Source: Denitrobaculum sp965225735 (GTDB lineage Bacteria > Pseudomonadota > Alphaproteobacteria > Kiloniellales > Kiloniellaceae). From it: a DNA stretch of 64,000 nucleotides. The notes beneath the pieces are model-generated. The model was not told where the DNA came from. It did not search any database and was given only the letters and a program-made list of their open reading frames with translations. Location of the stretch: NCBI GenBank assembly GCA_965225735.1, contig CBDDBN010000028.1, positions 467,126-531,125 of the forward strand, written 5' to 3'. Both the position numbers and the translations under genes were made by a program. This document shows, piece after piece, positions 44,375 to 54,170 of this stretch (position 1 is the stretch's first letter; the number at the start of each line of letters is the position of its first letter).

Positions 44375-46807
44375 TCAAGACGCGTCTGCGACCTTTAAGG
44401 CTTCAAGGTCGCCAGGCGAATGCCAAAGCTTCGGCCATTCAAAAGTAAAGCGTGTTCCTCTCTGCTTAGCCGGATCCGATTCGATCTTGATCGTGCAATC
44501 CGCGACGCGAAGCTGCTTGTGGACGATCGCCAGTCCCATGCCGCTTCCCTCGACCTGGTCCCGGCCCTTGAGGGTCTGAAATACACCGAATATGCGATCG
44601 TGGAACTCGGGCTCGATCCCCGGGCCATCGTCTTCGACCGAGAAGAGATACCGGTCCTCCAGCTCTGAAACACCGACGGTAATACAGCCTTTGTCGCGGT
44701 CATGATGCTTGATGGCATTGGACATCAGATTGCGAAAAACCTGCCGCAGTGGGGACTTCGCCGTCTCGAAAGTTGGAAAATCTCCGTCCAGGATCAGTTC
44801 GAAGTTTTTGCCCTGCATAACAAGGTCGAACTCTTCTTCCACCGTCGATCGGACATCGATCTGCTCTATCTTTTCCTCTTTTCGCCCGACGCGCGAAAAC
44901 TTCAGGAGATCGTCGAGCAAAGCCTCCAGCCTGGCGACCCGGCCGCGCAAGAGCGTCATGTTTTCTTTGCTCTCCGAGTTCATAACCTCGGCCATATCGG
45001 ACTCGATCCAAGTTGCGAGATTGTCGATTCCGCGCAAGGGCGCCTTCAAATCATGCGAAGCCACATAGGCGAACTGTTCGAGCTCCGTGTTGGACCGCAT
45101 TAGTTCTTCCGACTGCAGTGCAAGCCTGGTTTCAGTCAGCTTTCGCTCTGTGATGTCCGCAATCGAACCAACCATACGTACGGGCTCGCCGCTTTCGGTC
45201 CTGGAGGCGATACCACTGGCCTGGAACCAGCGGTACTCGCCAGACTTATGACGCAGGCGGTACTCCAGATCGAAAGGGGCTTTCTTTTCGAAATGGGCCT
45301 GTACCCGTGCCGTAACCTCCGCCCGGTCATCGGGATGGAGCAGCGATCTGAAGGATTCAAGCCCCGGCTCAATCTCGCCGTTGTCGTATCCCAAGAGGCG
45401 ATAGAAGTTGGGAGACCAGTACTCCGCGTCCTCGTTGATATTGATCCAGTCCCAGATGCCGACGCTCGAACCTTCCGCCGCCAGTGCAAAGCGTTCTTCG
45501 CTTTCCTTCAACGCCTCGGTTTGACGCCGCAGCTGCCGTTCCTGCTCGCGCAGCAGGATCGAATTGTTTTTGAAGACCCGCACGGCATTTCCGAGCGCAC
45601 CGAATTCATCCTGTCCGTGGACCTCAATGGTCGTGTCGTGATCCCCTTGGGCAAGCGCGAGCGTGGAACTTGTCAACAGCTCGAGCCGCTGAACGATCTG
45701 TCGGCTGACGAGAAAAAACACGATCAGCAGCGAAGCACCCAATGCAATCGCGACAATCACAATCAACAGGATACGGCTCGAGGTAATGGCATCGGTCGCT
45801 AACATTGCATCATCGGAAATGGCCTGCTCGGCGTTCCGAAGAAGAACGGCGGCGCGCTGATTGATGGATTCCGAATTCTCGACAATATCCGCATGAAGCT
45901 GGTCGATGCGATCGTTCAGATCCAGGATATCCGCGCCAAGAACAAAGAGGCTATCCGGGCCGGCGACCGTCGCAGACAAATCACGCAGATAAGCTGCTGT
46001 CTGTTTTCGCAAGACTTCATCTTGAAGATTCAAGGTCAAGCGTGTCAGCGCACGTATATCAAGGTCCACTTCTGCTTTCAGAGAAGCCAGGCGAAGTTCG
46101 TCACGCTCCAGGGAAACCTGATCGAGCCTGCGATGAAGTGATTCTGAACGGAACTGCAGCTCGACAAGTTGCTCAATGCGCTCGACGTCTTCGCCCGTGA
46201 CACGATCGAACAGCCCCATGAACTGCTCGGTGATCTCACCGCGTTCATTGAGAATACCGCGGAGAAGATCGCTGTCTTCGATGAACTGCGAAGACGACTC
46301 GATGACCACGGGCTGAATGGATTCGAGTATGGCTCTAGCGGCTGCGGAGGCCTTTTCCAATTGCTGCTGTTGCAGCCTTTGTTTGGCAATACGGTCAGCA
46401 ACCTGTTTCTCCTGAGAAACCCGGTTCGCGGAGAGCTGCTCAACCAAGCCATCGAGACTGTCCACCAGCTCGATGGAAGCGGTTCCTTGTCGCAGCCGGC
46501 GTATAAGCGTCGGGAGCTGAGTGAGTTGCGCCTCAATACTGACGACCTGATCGCTCAGGTCGTTCTGAGTCGTCACACTGGCAAGTGCGGAGGTCGAGGT
46601 GGTGAGAACAAAGGTCTGCTCGACCAACTGCTCCGCCACAATCATCGACGGCACAGCTTGCTCAACAATCCGCCGCTGGGTTTTCTCGATTGCGTTATAG
46701 CTTGCAAAGGCAACCGCGGCGGCAACGAAAGACAAACCGGCAATGGCGTAAAGAGCAATGCGCAGTCTTGCTCCGACGCTCAGCCCTCTGATCCACTTTC
46801 CAACCAT
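44375..46807 (-). CDS. Membrane PAS-domain sensor histidine kinase
   Basis: About 810 residues: TM1 near 15-37, a large helical periplasmic sensor (about 38-340), TM2 near 343-368, HAMP to about 420, coiled coil, a PAS/PAC domain (about 437-560, FRMVGSIADITERK-like end), HisKA with YVASHDLKAPLRGIDN near 577, and HATPase with NLMSNAIKHHD, DDGPGIEP and GSGMGLAI. The HisKA type is that of phytochrome-like kinases. Divergent from the solute-binding protein gene at 46924; it may respond to that protein's ligand, but this is only positional. Start could also be 46810. Confidence 0.9.
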   Translation of the reverse strand: MVGKWIRGLSVGARLRIALYAIAGLSFVAAAVAFASYNAIEKTQRRIVEQAVPSMIVAEQLVEQTFVLTTSTSALASVTTQNDLSDQVVSIEAQLTQLPTLIRRLRQGTASIELVDSLDGLVEQLSANRVSQEKQVADRIAKQRLQQQQLEKASAAARAILESIQPVVIESSSQFIEDSDLLRGILNERGEITEQFMGLFDRVTGEDVERIEQLVELQFRSESLHRRLDQVSLERDELRLASLKAEVDLDIRALTRLTLNLQDEVLRKQTAAYLRDLSATVAGPDSLFVLGADILDLNDRIDQLHADIVENSESINQRAAVLLRNAEQAISDDAMLATDAITSSRILLIVIVAIALGASLLIVFFLVSRQIVQRLELLTSSTLALAQGDHDTTIEVHGQDEFGALGNAVRVFKNNSILLREQERQLRRQTEALKESEERFALAAEGSSVGIWDWININEDAEYWSPNFYRLLGYDNGEIEPGLESFRSLLHPDDRAEVTARVQAHFEKKAPFDLEYRLRHKSGEYRWFQASGIASRTESGEPVRMVGSIADITERKLTETRLALQSEELMRSNTELEQFAYVASHDLKAPLRGIDNLATWIESDMAEVMNSESKENMTLLRGRVARLEALLDDLLKFSRVGRKEEKIEQIDVRSTVEEEFDLVMQGKNFELILDGDFPTFETAKSPLRQVFRNLMSNAIKHHDRDKGCITVGVSELEDRYLFSVEDDGPGIEPEFHDRIFGVFQTLKGRDQVEGSGMGLAIVHKQLRVADCTIKIESDPAKQRGTRFTFEWPKLWHSPGDLEALKVADAS

Positions 46808-46923
46808 CAACTGCCCGCCACCCTTGTGCTTTAGTTTTATAGACTTTACTAAAATTTAGGTAACAATTTGTAAAAGTCTGTTAGATTACTATCAAACAAG
46901 CGCAGTATCTTACGAGTAATATT

Positions 46924-48414
46924 ATGCCAACGCCTTCTTCCCTTGGTAGTATTTCGCGAAGACAAGTTCTTCGCAACGGTGCTGGCGCAGCTCTGATCGG
47001 AACTTCGTCTTGGGTTCTGCCCGTAACAGCCGCGCGCGCGGCGCCACAGAAGTTTTCCCTGAACGCCTTGCACGATGAAATCATTCAACGGGTTTTGGCG
47101 TTGGCTGCCAAGCGTGAAGTCGAGCTGTCGATTCTGCAACCGAAAGGTTCGCTCGGAAATATCAAGCCGCTCGGCGACCGCTTCACACAAGCAACCGGCG
47201 TCAGGATTCGCTACGTCGAAGTACCGGTCGATGACATCAACACTCAGATGATGATCGACACCTTGTCAGGCGCGGGAACCTTCGATCTTGCCCTCCCCGC
47301 TACCTTCGGCCTGCCGGACCTTATCGAAGCTGGCGCACTGCTGAATCTCGACAACCTGGCGGCGCGCTACGCGCCGGATACATTTCAACAGGACGCGCTC
47401 TTTTCGATTGGCGACTACTACAAGAATAGTCTTTATGGCTATCAGACTGACGGCGATACCTACCTGATGTTCTATAATCGGGAATGGCTTGAAGACGAAG
47501 AGGAAAGCAAGCGGTTCGAGGATCAGCACGGCTATAAGCTCAAGGTGCCCTGCACCTGGACCGAACTCGATAGCATGATGGCTTTCTTCCATCGGCCGGA
47601 ACAAGAACGCTACGGCGGCGCGTTGTTCCGCACGCCGAACTATGTCGCTTGGGAATGGTGGATCCGCTTTCATGCCAAAGGCTATTGGCCCTTTGCGCTC
47701 GATATGGAACCTCAGATCAACAACGAAGCCGGGGTCGCGGCGCTCGACGAGTTGATCGCCGCCTCCAAGCACCTCTATCCCGAAGCCAGCACGAACGGGC
47801 TCTTCGACAATTGGAAAGCCTTTGCCGGCGGGCAGATCTTCTGCAACATCGGCTGGGGCGGTACGCAGAAGTTTCTGAATGGCCCAGAGTCCGCTTTACG
47901 CGGCAAGTTGGCCTTCAGCCCGACCCCCGGTGGCATGGTAAAGGGCGAACTCCTTCAGACGCCGTATTTCAACTGGGGCTGGAACTACACAGTTTCGAGC
48001 GCGACGAAAGAGCCGGAGATTGCTTACCTCTTCGCACTCTTTGCCTGCAGCCCGGAGATGTCCACATTGGCCGTGCAAGATAGCGGCGGATACTTCGATC
48101 CCTTCCGGGAAGAACACTACAAAGACCCCAAAATCGTGGAGGTTTACAGCGCCGATTTCCTGAAGGCGCATCAGGATTCGATGCGAAAGAGTATTCCCGA
48201 CCTCTATCTGCAGGGTCAGGGAGAATATTTCGACGCTTTGCGAGAGAACATTGTCCGTGCCGACAAAGGCGAGGTCACCAGCCGGGAAGCCTTGGACACC
48301 ACCGCCAAACAGTGGCGCAAAACCACCCGGCGGATGGGGCGCCAGAGTCAGTCGGTTCAGTGGGCGTTTCTGCGGTCCCTTTATCCGGATGCCATCCGGG
48401 AACGCCTGTCGTAA
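46924..48414 (+). CDS. Tat-exported extracellular solute-binding protein (family 1 type)
   Basis: 496 residues. A twin-arginine signal (SRRQVLRNGAGAALIG near 10) is followed by a type-1 solute-binding fold with GDRFTQATGVRIRYVEVPVD near 84 and NREWLEDEEE near 183. These proteins bind sugars or related solutes for ABC transporters, but no permease or ATPase gene is adjacent. An orphan binding protein beside a histidine kinase could act as a sensor. Ligand unknown. Confidence 0.82.
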   Translation: MPTPSSLGSISRRQVLRNGAGAALIGTSSWVLPVTAARAAPQKFSLNALHDEIIQRVLALAAKREVELSILQPKGSLGNIKPLGDRFTQATGVRIRYVEVPVDDINTQMMIDTLSGAGTFDLALPATFGLPDLIEAGALLNLDNLAARYAPDTFQQDALFSIGDYYKNSLYGYQTDGDTYLMFYNREWLEDEEESKRFEDQHGYKLKVPCTWTELDSMMAFFHRPEQERYGGALFRTPNYVAWEWWIRFHAKGYWPFALDMEPQINNEAGVAALDELIAASKHLYPEASTNGLFDNWKAFAGGQIFCNIGWGGTQKFLNGPESALRGKLAFSPTPGGMVKGELLQTPYFNWGWNYTVSSATKEPEIAYLFALFACSPEMSTLAVQDSGGYFDPFREEHYKDPKIVEVYSADFLKAHQDSMRKSIPDLYLQGQGEYFDALRENIVRADKGEVTSREALDTTAKQWRKTTRRMGRQSQSVQWAFLRSLYPDAIRERLS

Positions 48415-48453
48415 GCCGATACCAAAGCCGTCGAAAGCCCGCGCCAAAAAGCA

Positions 48454-48487
48454 AACCCGGTCCGAGTTTGACTCGAACCGGGTTTTA
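48454..48487. terminator. Bidirectional intrinsic terminator
   Basis: Arms AACCCGGTCCGAGT (48454-48467) and ACTCGAACCGGGTT (48471-48484) pair with one imperfect position and are followed by TTTAAA-type sequence. It sits between the rightward binding-protein gene and the leftward tau operon. Confidence 0.85.
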
Positions 48488-48526
48488 AATCGTCCGCTTT
48501 AGAACGACTGCGGCAGCTTAAAAGCC

Positions 48527-49792
48527 TTAGCCGCGTCCCTTCCAAGGGATCAGCCAGTTTTCCGCCATGCGCATCAGAATATCGATGCCGTAGCCAATCA
48601 CGCCGATCAGGATGATACCCATGATGACGATATCGGTGAGCTGGAAACGGGAAGCCACCATGATCATCATACCGGCACCCTTTTCCGCGGCGACCAGCTC
48701 GGCGGCAACCACCGTTCCCCAGCAGACGCCCATGGCGACCCGCGCACCAGTAAAGATCTCCGGCAGGGAGTTAGGCACGATCACGTGCCAGAGGATCTGC
48801 CACTTGGACGCGCCAAGCGAATAGGCCGCATGGATCTTCGAAATCCGTACACCCGAAACGCCAGATCGTGCGGCGATGGTCATGATCCAGAGCGCGGCGA
48901 GGAACAGCAGGATCACCTTGCCGACTTCACCGATACCGGCCCAGATGATGACCAGCGGAATCAGAGCCAAGGGCGGTACGGGCCGCATGAACTCCACGAT
49001 CGGGTCGAACCAACCTCGGAACCAGTCGCTCAAGCCCATGGCATAACCAAGCGGAATACCGAGTAGCGCGCCAGCCAGGAAGCCCGCAATAACACGGAAG
49101 AGCGACCAGCCTACGTGCTCGACCAGGGTAAAGTTCTGGTAGCCTTCCCGCACGATCTCAAAAACCCGTCCCAATACGGCTTCGGGCGGCGGCAGCCAGA
49201 CCGGCTCCATCTGCCAACCCTGCGCAGGTTTGTAGTTGGGCGTGCCTTTTGGCGTCAGGGTCACGACACCGGAGGCCACTTCAACCGTTTCACCGGGGCC
49301 GATCGGCTGACCGTCGATCGCCACCACCTTAGCGCCGGCCTTTTTATCGAAATCGTCGTTCTTATCCACGCGGATAAGAACCGACCGCCAGGCGCCGACC
49401 TTGGCGCCATCGTTCTTTGCGAAGCCGTCACCCGGCTGCACCTCAGGTGCGTCTGGGCTCTCCTCTCGCGGAAAAACCACCACGCTTACCGTGGCATCAT
49501 CCCGGCTGCCGTCCGGGGCTTCGGCGGTGTAGGTAAAGCTTGCATCGCCGATGAAAGGCCCTGGCGCATGGATTGGCGACCAGCTCGATCCGGTGAAAGC
49601 GCCCCAGATCAGGAAGATCGCCAGAACCGAAATGACGGAGGCGGCCCGGTTCGCTGTCACCGCAGACTCGTCGCCGAAGGTGACAGTCTTCAATGAGGTG
49701 AAATCGTGCCGTTTGGTCAGGTGGCTTGAGACCAGTCGGACCGCAAAGAACGCGCCGACAAAGATCGCAATGTAGATAAGAAGAATCGTCAT
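48527..49792 (-). CDS. TauC-like ABC permease with a large periplasmic insertion
   Basis: 421 residues, against about 270 for ordinary TauC/SsuC. It has an extra N-terminal helix (1-20), a second helix near 51-67, then about 115 extra residues (about 70-185) rich in beta-type segments (GDASFTYTAEAPDGSRDDAT, GAWRSVLIRVDKNDDF, VVAIDGQPIGPGETVEV) before the standard permease core. The core has the EAA loop (AAYSLGASKWQILWHVIVP near 320) and six helices. It would import taurine or a related sulfonate. The insertion resembles a small beta-sandwich and may dock the binding protein. Confidence 0.85.
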   Translation of the reverse strand: MTILLIYIAIFVGAFFAVRLVSSHLTKRHDFTSLKTVTFGDESAVTANRAASVISVLAIFLIWGAFTGSSWSPIHAPGPFIGDASFTYTAEAPDGSRDDATVSVVVFPREESPDAPEVQPGDGFAKNDGAKVGAWRSVLIRVDKNDDFDKKAGAKVVAIDGQPIGPGETVEVASGVVTLTPKGTPNYKPAQGWQMEPVWLPPPEAVLGRVFEIVREGYQNFTLVEHVGWSLFRVIAGFLAGALLGIPLGYAMGLSDWFRGWFDPIVEFMRPVPPLALIPLVIIWAGIGEVGKVILLFLAALWIMTIAARSGVSGVRISKIHAAYSLGASKWQILWHVIVPNSLPEIFTGARVAMGVCWGTVVAAELVAAEKGAGMMIMVASRFQLTDIVIMGIILIGVIGYGIDILMRMAENWLIPWKGRG

Positions 49793-50595
49793 GCTGCAGT
49801 CTCGCTTCTGCCCATGATCTCTTCTTCCATGTCCCAGATCATCGAGAGGATCTCTTCTCTGGTCGGACCGAAATCTTCGTGTTTTTTTACTTCACGCAAA
49901 TCCGCGCCGACCCCCAGCTCCGCGAAAGGCAGCTGGTACTCTTTGTGGATACGGCCTGGTCTCGGCGCCATCACCAGCAGTCGTTCGCCCAGCAGCAGCG
50001 CTTCTTCCACAGAGTGCGTGATCAGGATGATTGTTTTGCCGGTCTCCTTCCAGATATCGAGCACCAGCGACTGCATCTTTTCGCGGGTCAGGGCGTCGAG
50101 AGCGCCCAGCGGCTCGTCCATCAGGATCACGTCAGGATCGTTAGCCAAACAGCGGGCCAGCGCGACACGCTGCTGCATGCCGCCGGACAGCTCGTAGATC
50201 ATCTTTTCGCCGAAGTCCTGCAGGCCGACGATTCCCAAGAGCTCGTCTACCCTCTTATCGATCTCCGCGCTTGGCGTGCCTTTCATAGAAGGGCCGAAAC
50301 CGATGTTCTTACGCACATTCATCCACTCGAACAGCGCGCCTTGCTGAAACACCATACCGCGTTCGGGCCCTGGTCCGATAACACGTTCATTGCCGAGCTT
50401 AATGGTACCCTCGGTTGGCGCGAGGAAGCCGGCTACAATATTGAGAAGCGTTGTCTTACCGCATCCCGACGGCCCGAGAACCGCCATCAGTTCGCCTGTG
50501 CGGATGTCCAACTGGACATTCTTCAGGGCCTGCACTGAGGCGCCGTTGGGCAGGTCGAAACGCATCGAAACGTCTTCGATGAGAAGTCCAGTCAT
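49789..50595 (-). CDS. TauB-like ABC ATPase
   Basis: About 268 residues with Walker A GPSGCGKTT near 41, signature LSGGMQQRVALARCLA near 136, Walker B VILMDEPLGALD near 158 and H-loop ITHSVEEALLL near 194. Nitrate/sulfonate/taurine-type ATPase. It overlaps the permease start by four bases. ATG 50595 is preferred over 50607 because it matches the family's start. Confidence 0.9.
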   Translation of the reverse strand: MTGLLIEDVSMRFDLPNGASVQALKNVQLDIRTGELMAVLGPSGCGKTTLLNIVAGFLAPTEGTIKLGNERVIGPGPERGMVFQQGALFEWMNVRKNIGFGPSMKGTPSAEIDKRVDELLGIVGLQDFGEKMIYELSGGMQQRVALARCLANDPDVILMDEPLGALDALTREKMQSLVLDIWKETGKTIILITHSVEEALLLGERLLVMAPRPGRIHKEYQLPFAELGVGADLREVKKHEDFGPTREEILSMIWDMEEEIMGRSETAA

Positions 50596-50674
50596 GCTGT
50601 GCCCCATGTCATGAAGAGAAGCCCCAGGGATCTCGCATGGAGTTGCGAGATCCCTGAGTCCGTAACCGGGTTAC

Positions 50675-51661
50675 TTACTTAGCGTCGCCCAGAGGCGCAG
50701 CGTTAACCGCGTTCTCGTAGGTGTCGAGCGCGCGGTCGATCGAACCGGCCTCAACGAAGACGTCAGCAACGCCCTTCATGAAGGTCTGCGCGTTGCCGCC
50801 GAGCCACTTGCCCGAAAGCTGCTCTTCAGCCGAAGGGAACGACATGGTCGAAATGGCCGAACGTGCTGCCTCGAGATCCATGCCGGCTTCCTTAGCAATA
50901 ACAGCCAGCATTTCGTCGCTCTTGCTCTCATTCCACTTGGCGTTGGTCGCAGCCGTTACACCCAGGAATTTCGAAACGAGTTCCGGGTTCTCGGCAACGA
51001 AAGCTGCAGGCGAAGAGGTCACGTCGAAGACCAGAATACCCAGATCTTCCTTCTCGCTGCCGGTCAGCAGCACATTGCCGTGCTCCCGCATACGGGCGAG
51101 ACCGCCGCCGTAACCACAGGCGAAGTCAACCGACTTCTGAGCCAGAGCCGCTGCGCCTTCGGGCGGAGGCATATTGACGACTTCCAGGCTGGACAGATCG
51201 ACACCGAAGTGGCTCATCTGACGGAGGAAGCCGTAGTGCGCAGCCGTTCCAAGAGGAACAGCGACCTTCTTACCGGAGAGCTCTCCAGCGGAGTCCTTAT
51301 CGATCTCGAGGTCGGCGTGAACCACGCAGTTGTCGTTGTCGGAGTAGCTGACAGCTACGTCGATGACCTGAATGTCCTGTCCGGCGGAGGCAGCGACCAC
51401 GAAGGGAGGCACACCCTGGCTAACGGAAATCTGGACGTCGCCCGAGGCCATTGCGGCCGACATAGCCGTACCGGTCTCGAAAGAACGCCAGTTGATTTTG
51501 ACACCGAGCTCGCGCTCGTAGGTGCCATCGGCTTTGGCAGTCAGGAAAGGCATCGGCCATTCCAGGAAGTAGGCTACCGTAATTTCATCCAACGCTTTTG
51601 CCGTGGTCGCGGAGAGCGCCAGGGCGGCAGCGGCGGCTACTGAGGCTATCGTTTTCTTCAT
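50675..51661 (-). CDS. TauA-like taurine/sulfonate-binding protein
   Basis: 328 residues: signal peptide (1-23), then LDEITVAYFLEWPMPFLTAKADG, which matches taurine-binding proteins; WRSFETGTAMSAAMASGDVQ near 57 and GYGGGLARMREHG near 183 are also typical. First gene of the leftward tauABC-like set. Binds taurine or a close sulfonate; the substrate is family-based inference. Confidence 0.87.
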   Translation of the reverse strand: MKKTIASVAAAAALALSATTAKALDEITVAYFLEWPMPFLTAKADGTYERELGVKINWRSFETGTAMSAAMASGDVQISVSQGVPPFVVAASAGQDIQVIDVAVSYSDNDNCVVHADLEIDKDSAGELSGKKVAVPLGTAAHYGFLRQMSHFGVDLSSLEVVNMPPPEGAAALAQKSVDFACGYGGGLARMREHGNVLLTGSEKEDLGILVFDVTSSPAAFVAENPELVSKFLGVTAATNAKWNESKSDEMLAVIAKEAGMDLEAARSAISTMSFPSAEEQLSGKWLGGNAQTFMKGVADVFVEAGSIDRALDTYENAVNAAPLGDAK

Positions 51662-51845
51662 CTTTGCTTTCCCTGTTAGTGGTGTTCGCGTTTACGTCTG
51701 CTGTCTATGGAGACGGGCGCATTGTTGTTTCGGATCTATATGCCGTTTGCAGCGATGCTGGTTCAGCAGACTCTGTTTGTCAAACATGGTGTTATCTCGT
51801 CATAGACCTTCTATCAAACGTTCTCCTCCCGTCACCCAAATGGAA

Positions 51846-53129
51846 TTAACGAAACTCGAGCCTGTCGCGCAGGCGCATGGCGGTCATGGCAAGGCCGGCA
51901 CCGGCGACCTGCACGTCGCGGAACGCCATTGGCCGGACCGGTGAAACCGGAAAGGGCAGCCGTCCCGGATCCGCTCCAAGCGCTCTTTCCGCGAGTACCC
52001 GGCCCATGACCAAAGACATCGCCACGCCTCGGCCGTTGTAACCGAGCCCAGCGACCAGACCCGGCGCCGGTTCATGGAAGTGAGGCACGCGGTCTTCGGT
52101 CAAGGCGATCTGTCCGCTCCAACGGTAGCGCCAACGCTCCGGTCGGATCGACGGAAAGATGCGCCTGGCATCGCGCAGCAGATGCTGGAACCCACCGGTG
52201 CCGCCGAATGGTTTTCTGTAGCCGATGCCTCCGAACACAATTCTGTGATCCGGTTCTCGCCGCGCATACATAATCAGGCGGCGCGTATCCGAGATGGTAT
52301 GCCCCTGAGGCAGAATGGGCGCAATCTCGTCCTGACCCAGCGAATCGGTCGCAATCTGGATAGGATTGAGGGGCAGGATCGAACGCTTTAGTCCCTGAAA
52401 GAGACCGTCGGTATAGCCATTGGTCGCCAGAAGAACACGATCCGCCAAGACCCTATGTCCGGCTGCGGTCATATGCCAGCGTTGATCAATGCGCCGGAGA
52501 TCTCGGACGGGCGATTGGGCGAAGAGCTGTGCACCGGCCGCCTCTGCTGCTCTTGCGAGACCGCGCACCAGGGCGAGAGGCTGAACCGCCCCTCCCTTGG
52601 GCGCCAGGGTTGCTGAACGATAGGCTGGGGAGCCGGTCAGGCGGCTGACATCATCGCCATCCAGAAACTCAAAACCGGCGCCAAACGTGTTCCAGGCTTT
52701 CGCGGCAGCGCGCGCCTCCTTGCAGGCCGCTGGGCTGTGATCCGCGCGGAGCCAGCCATGTTGCCGCGCGCCACAATCAATGTCGTAGCGCCGGACCAGG
52801 TCGAAGAGCTCATCCGCAGAGCCCAAGGAAACCTCCGCCAGACGCTCGAAATAGCTGTCGCCCACCGCTCGCCTTAAGGCCTCCGGCCGCGCAAGTGGCA
52901 GCATCGGGTTGACCTGACCGCCACTTCGGCCCGACGCGCCATACCCGACATCGCCGGCATCAAAAACAGCAACCCGGCTCCCGGCTTCGGCTAAGGCAAG
53001 AGCAGCCCGCAGCCCGGTGAAGCCGGCGCCAACGACGGCGACGTCGCACGACAATTCCCGGTCCAACGCCACACCCGGCGGCCGCGCCGGGGCGGTATCC
53101 CGCCATAGCACTCGTTCTTGAATAGCCAC
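51846..53129 (-). CDS. FAD-dependent amine/amino-acid oxidoreductase (DAO family)
   Basis: About 427 residues with an N-terminal dinucleotide-binding motif VAVVGAGFTGLRAALALAEAG near 24, GYGASGRSGGQVNP near 60 and a C-terminal GYNGRGVAMSLVMGR near 378. Closest in style to gamma-glutamylputrescine oxidase (PuuB) relatives. Start GTG 53129 is chosen because the ATG at 53177 would lie over the likely IclR operator (53159-53175), and GGCAGG precedes the GTG. It lies 185 bases upstream of tauA on the same strand; whether it acts on a TauABC substrate is unknown. Confidence 0.82.
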   Translation of the reverse strand: MAIQERVLWRDTAPARPPGVALDRELSCDVAVVGAGFTGLRAALALAEAGSRVAVFDAGDVGYGASGRSGGQVNPMLPLARPEALRRAVGDSYFERLAEVSLGSADELFDLVRRYDIDCGARQHGWLRADHSPAACKEARAAAKAWNTFGAGFEFLDGDDVSRLTGSPAYRSATLAPKGGAVQPLALVRGLARAAEAAGAQLFAQSPVRDLRRIDQRWHMTAAGHRVLADRVLLATNGYTDGLFQGLKRSILPLNPIQIATDSLGQDEIAPILPQGHTISDTRRLIMYARREPDHRIVFGGIGYRKPFGGTGGFQHLLRDARRIFPSIRPERWRYRWSGQIALTEDRVPHFHEPAPGLVAGLGYNGRGVAMSLVMGRVLAERALGADPGRLPFPVSPVRPMAFRDVQVAGAGLAMTAMRLRDRLEFR

Positions 53130-53158
53130 GTTTAACCTGCCTGCTTTCGACTCTTTTA

Positions 53159-53175
53159 GTTCCGTATTACAGAAC
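53159..53175 (-). promoter_or_regulatory. Putative IclR-family operator before the oxidoreductase
   Basis: GTTCCGTATTACAGAAC is an imperfect palindrome with one mismatched pair. A related site with the same TATTAC core lies before the IclR gene itself at 54072-54088. Matching sites before regulator and target suggest direct control. Confidence 0.6.
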
Positions 53176-53266
53176 AAGAGTTCTTACATATCGAAATTAA
53201 ACAGGAGACTATCTGACCCCGTCAACCAAAAGAAGAAGCAAGGTATCTTCTTGGCCACGCCACCCT

Positions 53267-54040
53267 TCAATGCGCCTCAGAATGATGGCCCATTTGAGAG
53301 GAAATCCGCCGGGTCACATCGAGCAAGTCCGGTACCAGAAGCTCGAGCCGTCCGAGCTCCGCCTGTTCGATCAAAGACCAGAGCGAAACAACGGCCAGAA
53401 CGCTCTTGTCGCTGTCGAAAACCGGGGCTGCCACGCCGACAACCTGCAGAAACTCCTCCCGGTCGCTCGTGCCGTAGCCGCGCAGCCGGGTCAGCTTGAG
53501 CTCACGGCGCAGAGTATCGGGCGAGGTAATGGAGTTTTCCGTCATCCGCTCAAACTTCAATTCGCCGAGCAAACGCTCTCGAGGACCTTCATTCATATAG
53601 GCGAGCAGGACTTTACCAGCCGCAGTCGAGTGAAGCGGCGCCCTGTCGCCAGCACGTGAGGCATAGCGCACTCGCGCGGAATTGAGCGTTCTCAGGTAGA
53701 GAACCTTGTCGGCATCCCGAATTGAGAGGGCGAGATTGAAGCCGCTTTTTTCGCAAAGGGCTTCAAGTTCAGGTCCGGCAGCTTCCTGGAGATCGGTCTT
53801 CTGCCAGGCGGTTTGGGCCCAATAAGAGAGCTTCGGCCCCAGACCGTAGGCCTTCAGTGTCTCGTCTTTCTCTACCAGACCCTCGCCTTGCATAACCGCC
53901 AAGACACGGTGAGCCGAGCTTTTTACAAACCCCGTTTTCTCAACGATCTCGGTAAAGGTTAAAGGCCGGCGGGCCTGCGCCAGAACATCCAGAATCGCCG
54001 CGCATTTGGAGACGATCGAGCTCTGCTGCTGTTTTGCCAT
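53267..54040 (-). CDS. IclR-family transcriptional regulator
   Basis: 257 residues: N-terminal winged helix (SKCAAILDVLAQARRPLTFT, TGFVKSSAHRVLAVM near 37) and C-terminal effector domain (RAPLHSTAAGKVLLAYM near 130, VGVAAPVFDSD near 206). Likely represses the neighbouring oxidoreductase and perhaps the tau genes in response to a small organic ligand. Gene has its own putative operator upstream. Confidence 0.93.
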   Translation of the reverse strand: MAKQQQSSIVSKCAAILDVLAQARRPLTFTEIVEKTGFVKSSAHRVLAVMQGEGLVEKDETLKAYGLGPKLSYWAQTAWQKTDLQEAAGPELEALCEKSGFNLALSIRDADKVLYLRTLNSARVRYASRAGDRAPLHSTAAGKVLLAYMNEGPRERLLGELKFERMTENSITSPDTLRRELKLTRLRGYGTSDREEFLQVVGVAAPVFDSDKSVLAVVSLWSLIEQAELGRLELLVPDLLDVTRRISSQMGHHSEAH

Positions 54041-54071
54041 ACTGGATTTCTCAAGGCTGTTCGCTTGAAAA

Positions 54072-54088
54072 ATCCATATTACGGAACT
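54072..54088 (-). promoter_or_regulatory. Putative IclR operator (autoregulatory)
   Basis: AATCCATATTACGGAAC contains the palindrome TCC-x-TATTA-x-GGA and shares the TATTAC core with the site at 53159-53175. It lies about 32 bases before the iclR start. Confidence 0.55.
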
Positions 54089-54170
54089 TTTGCGGACGCA
54101 AGGGTCTCACACTGTCGGCGCCGACGATGGAATAGCGCTGAGCCGAGACCACACTAGGAACCTGGAAAGG

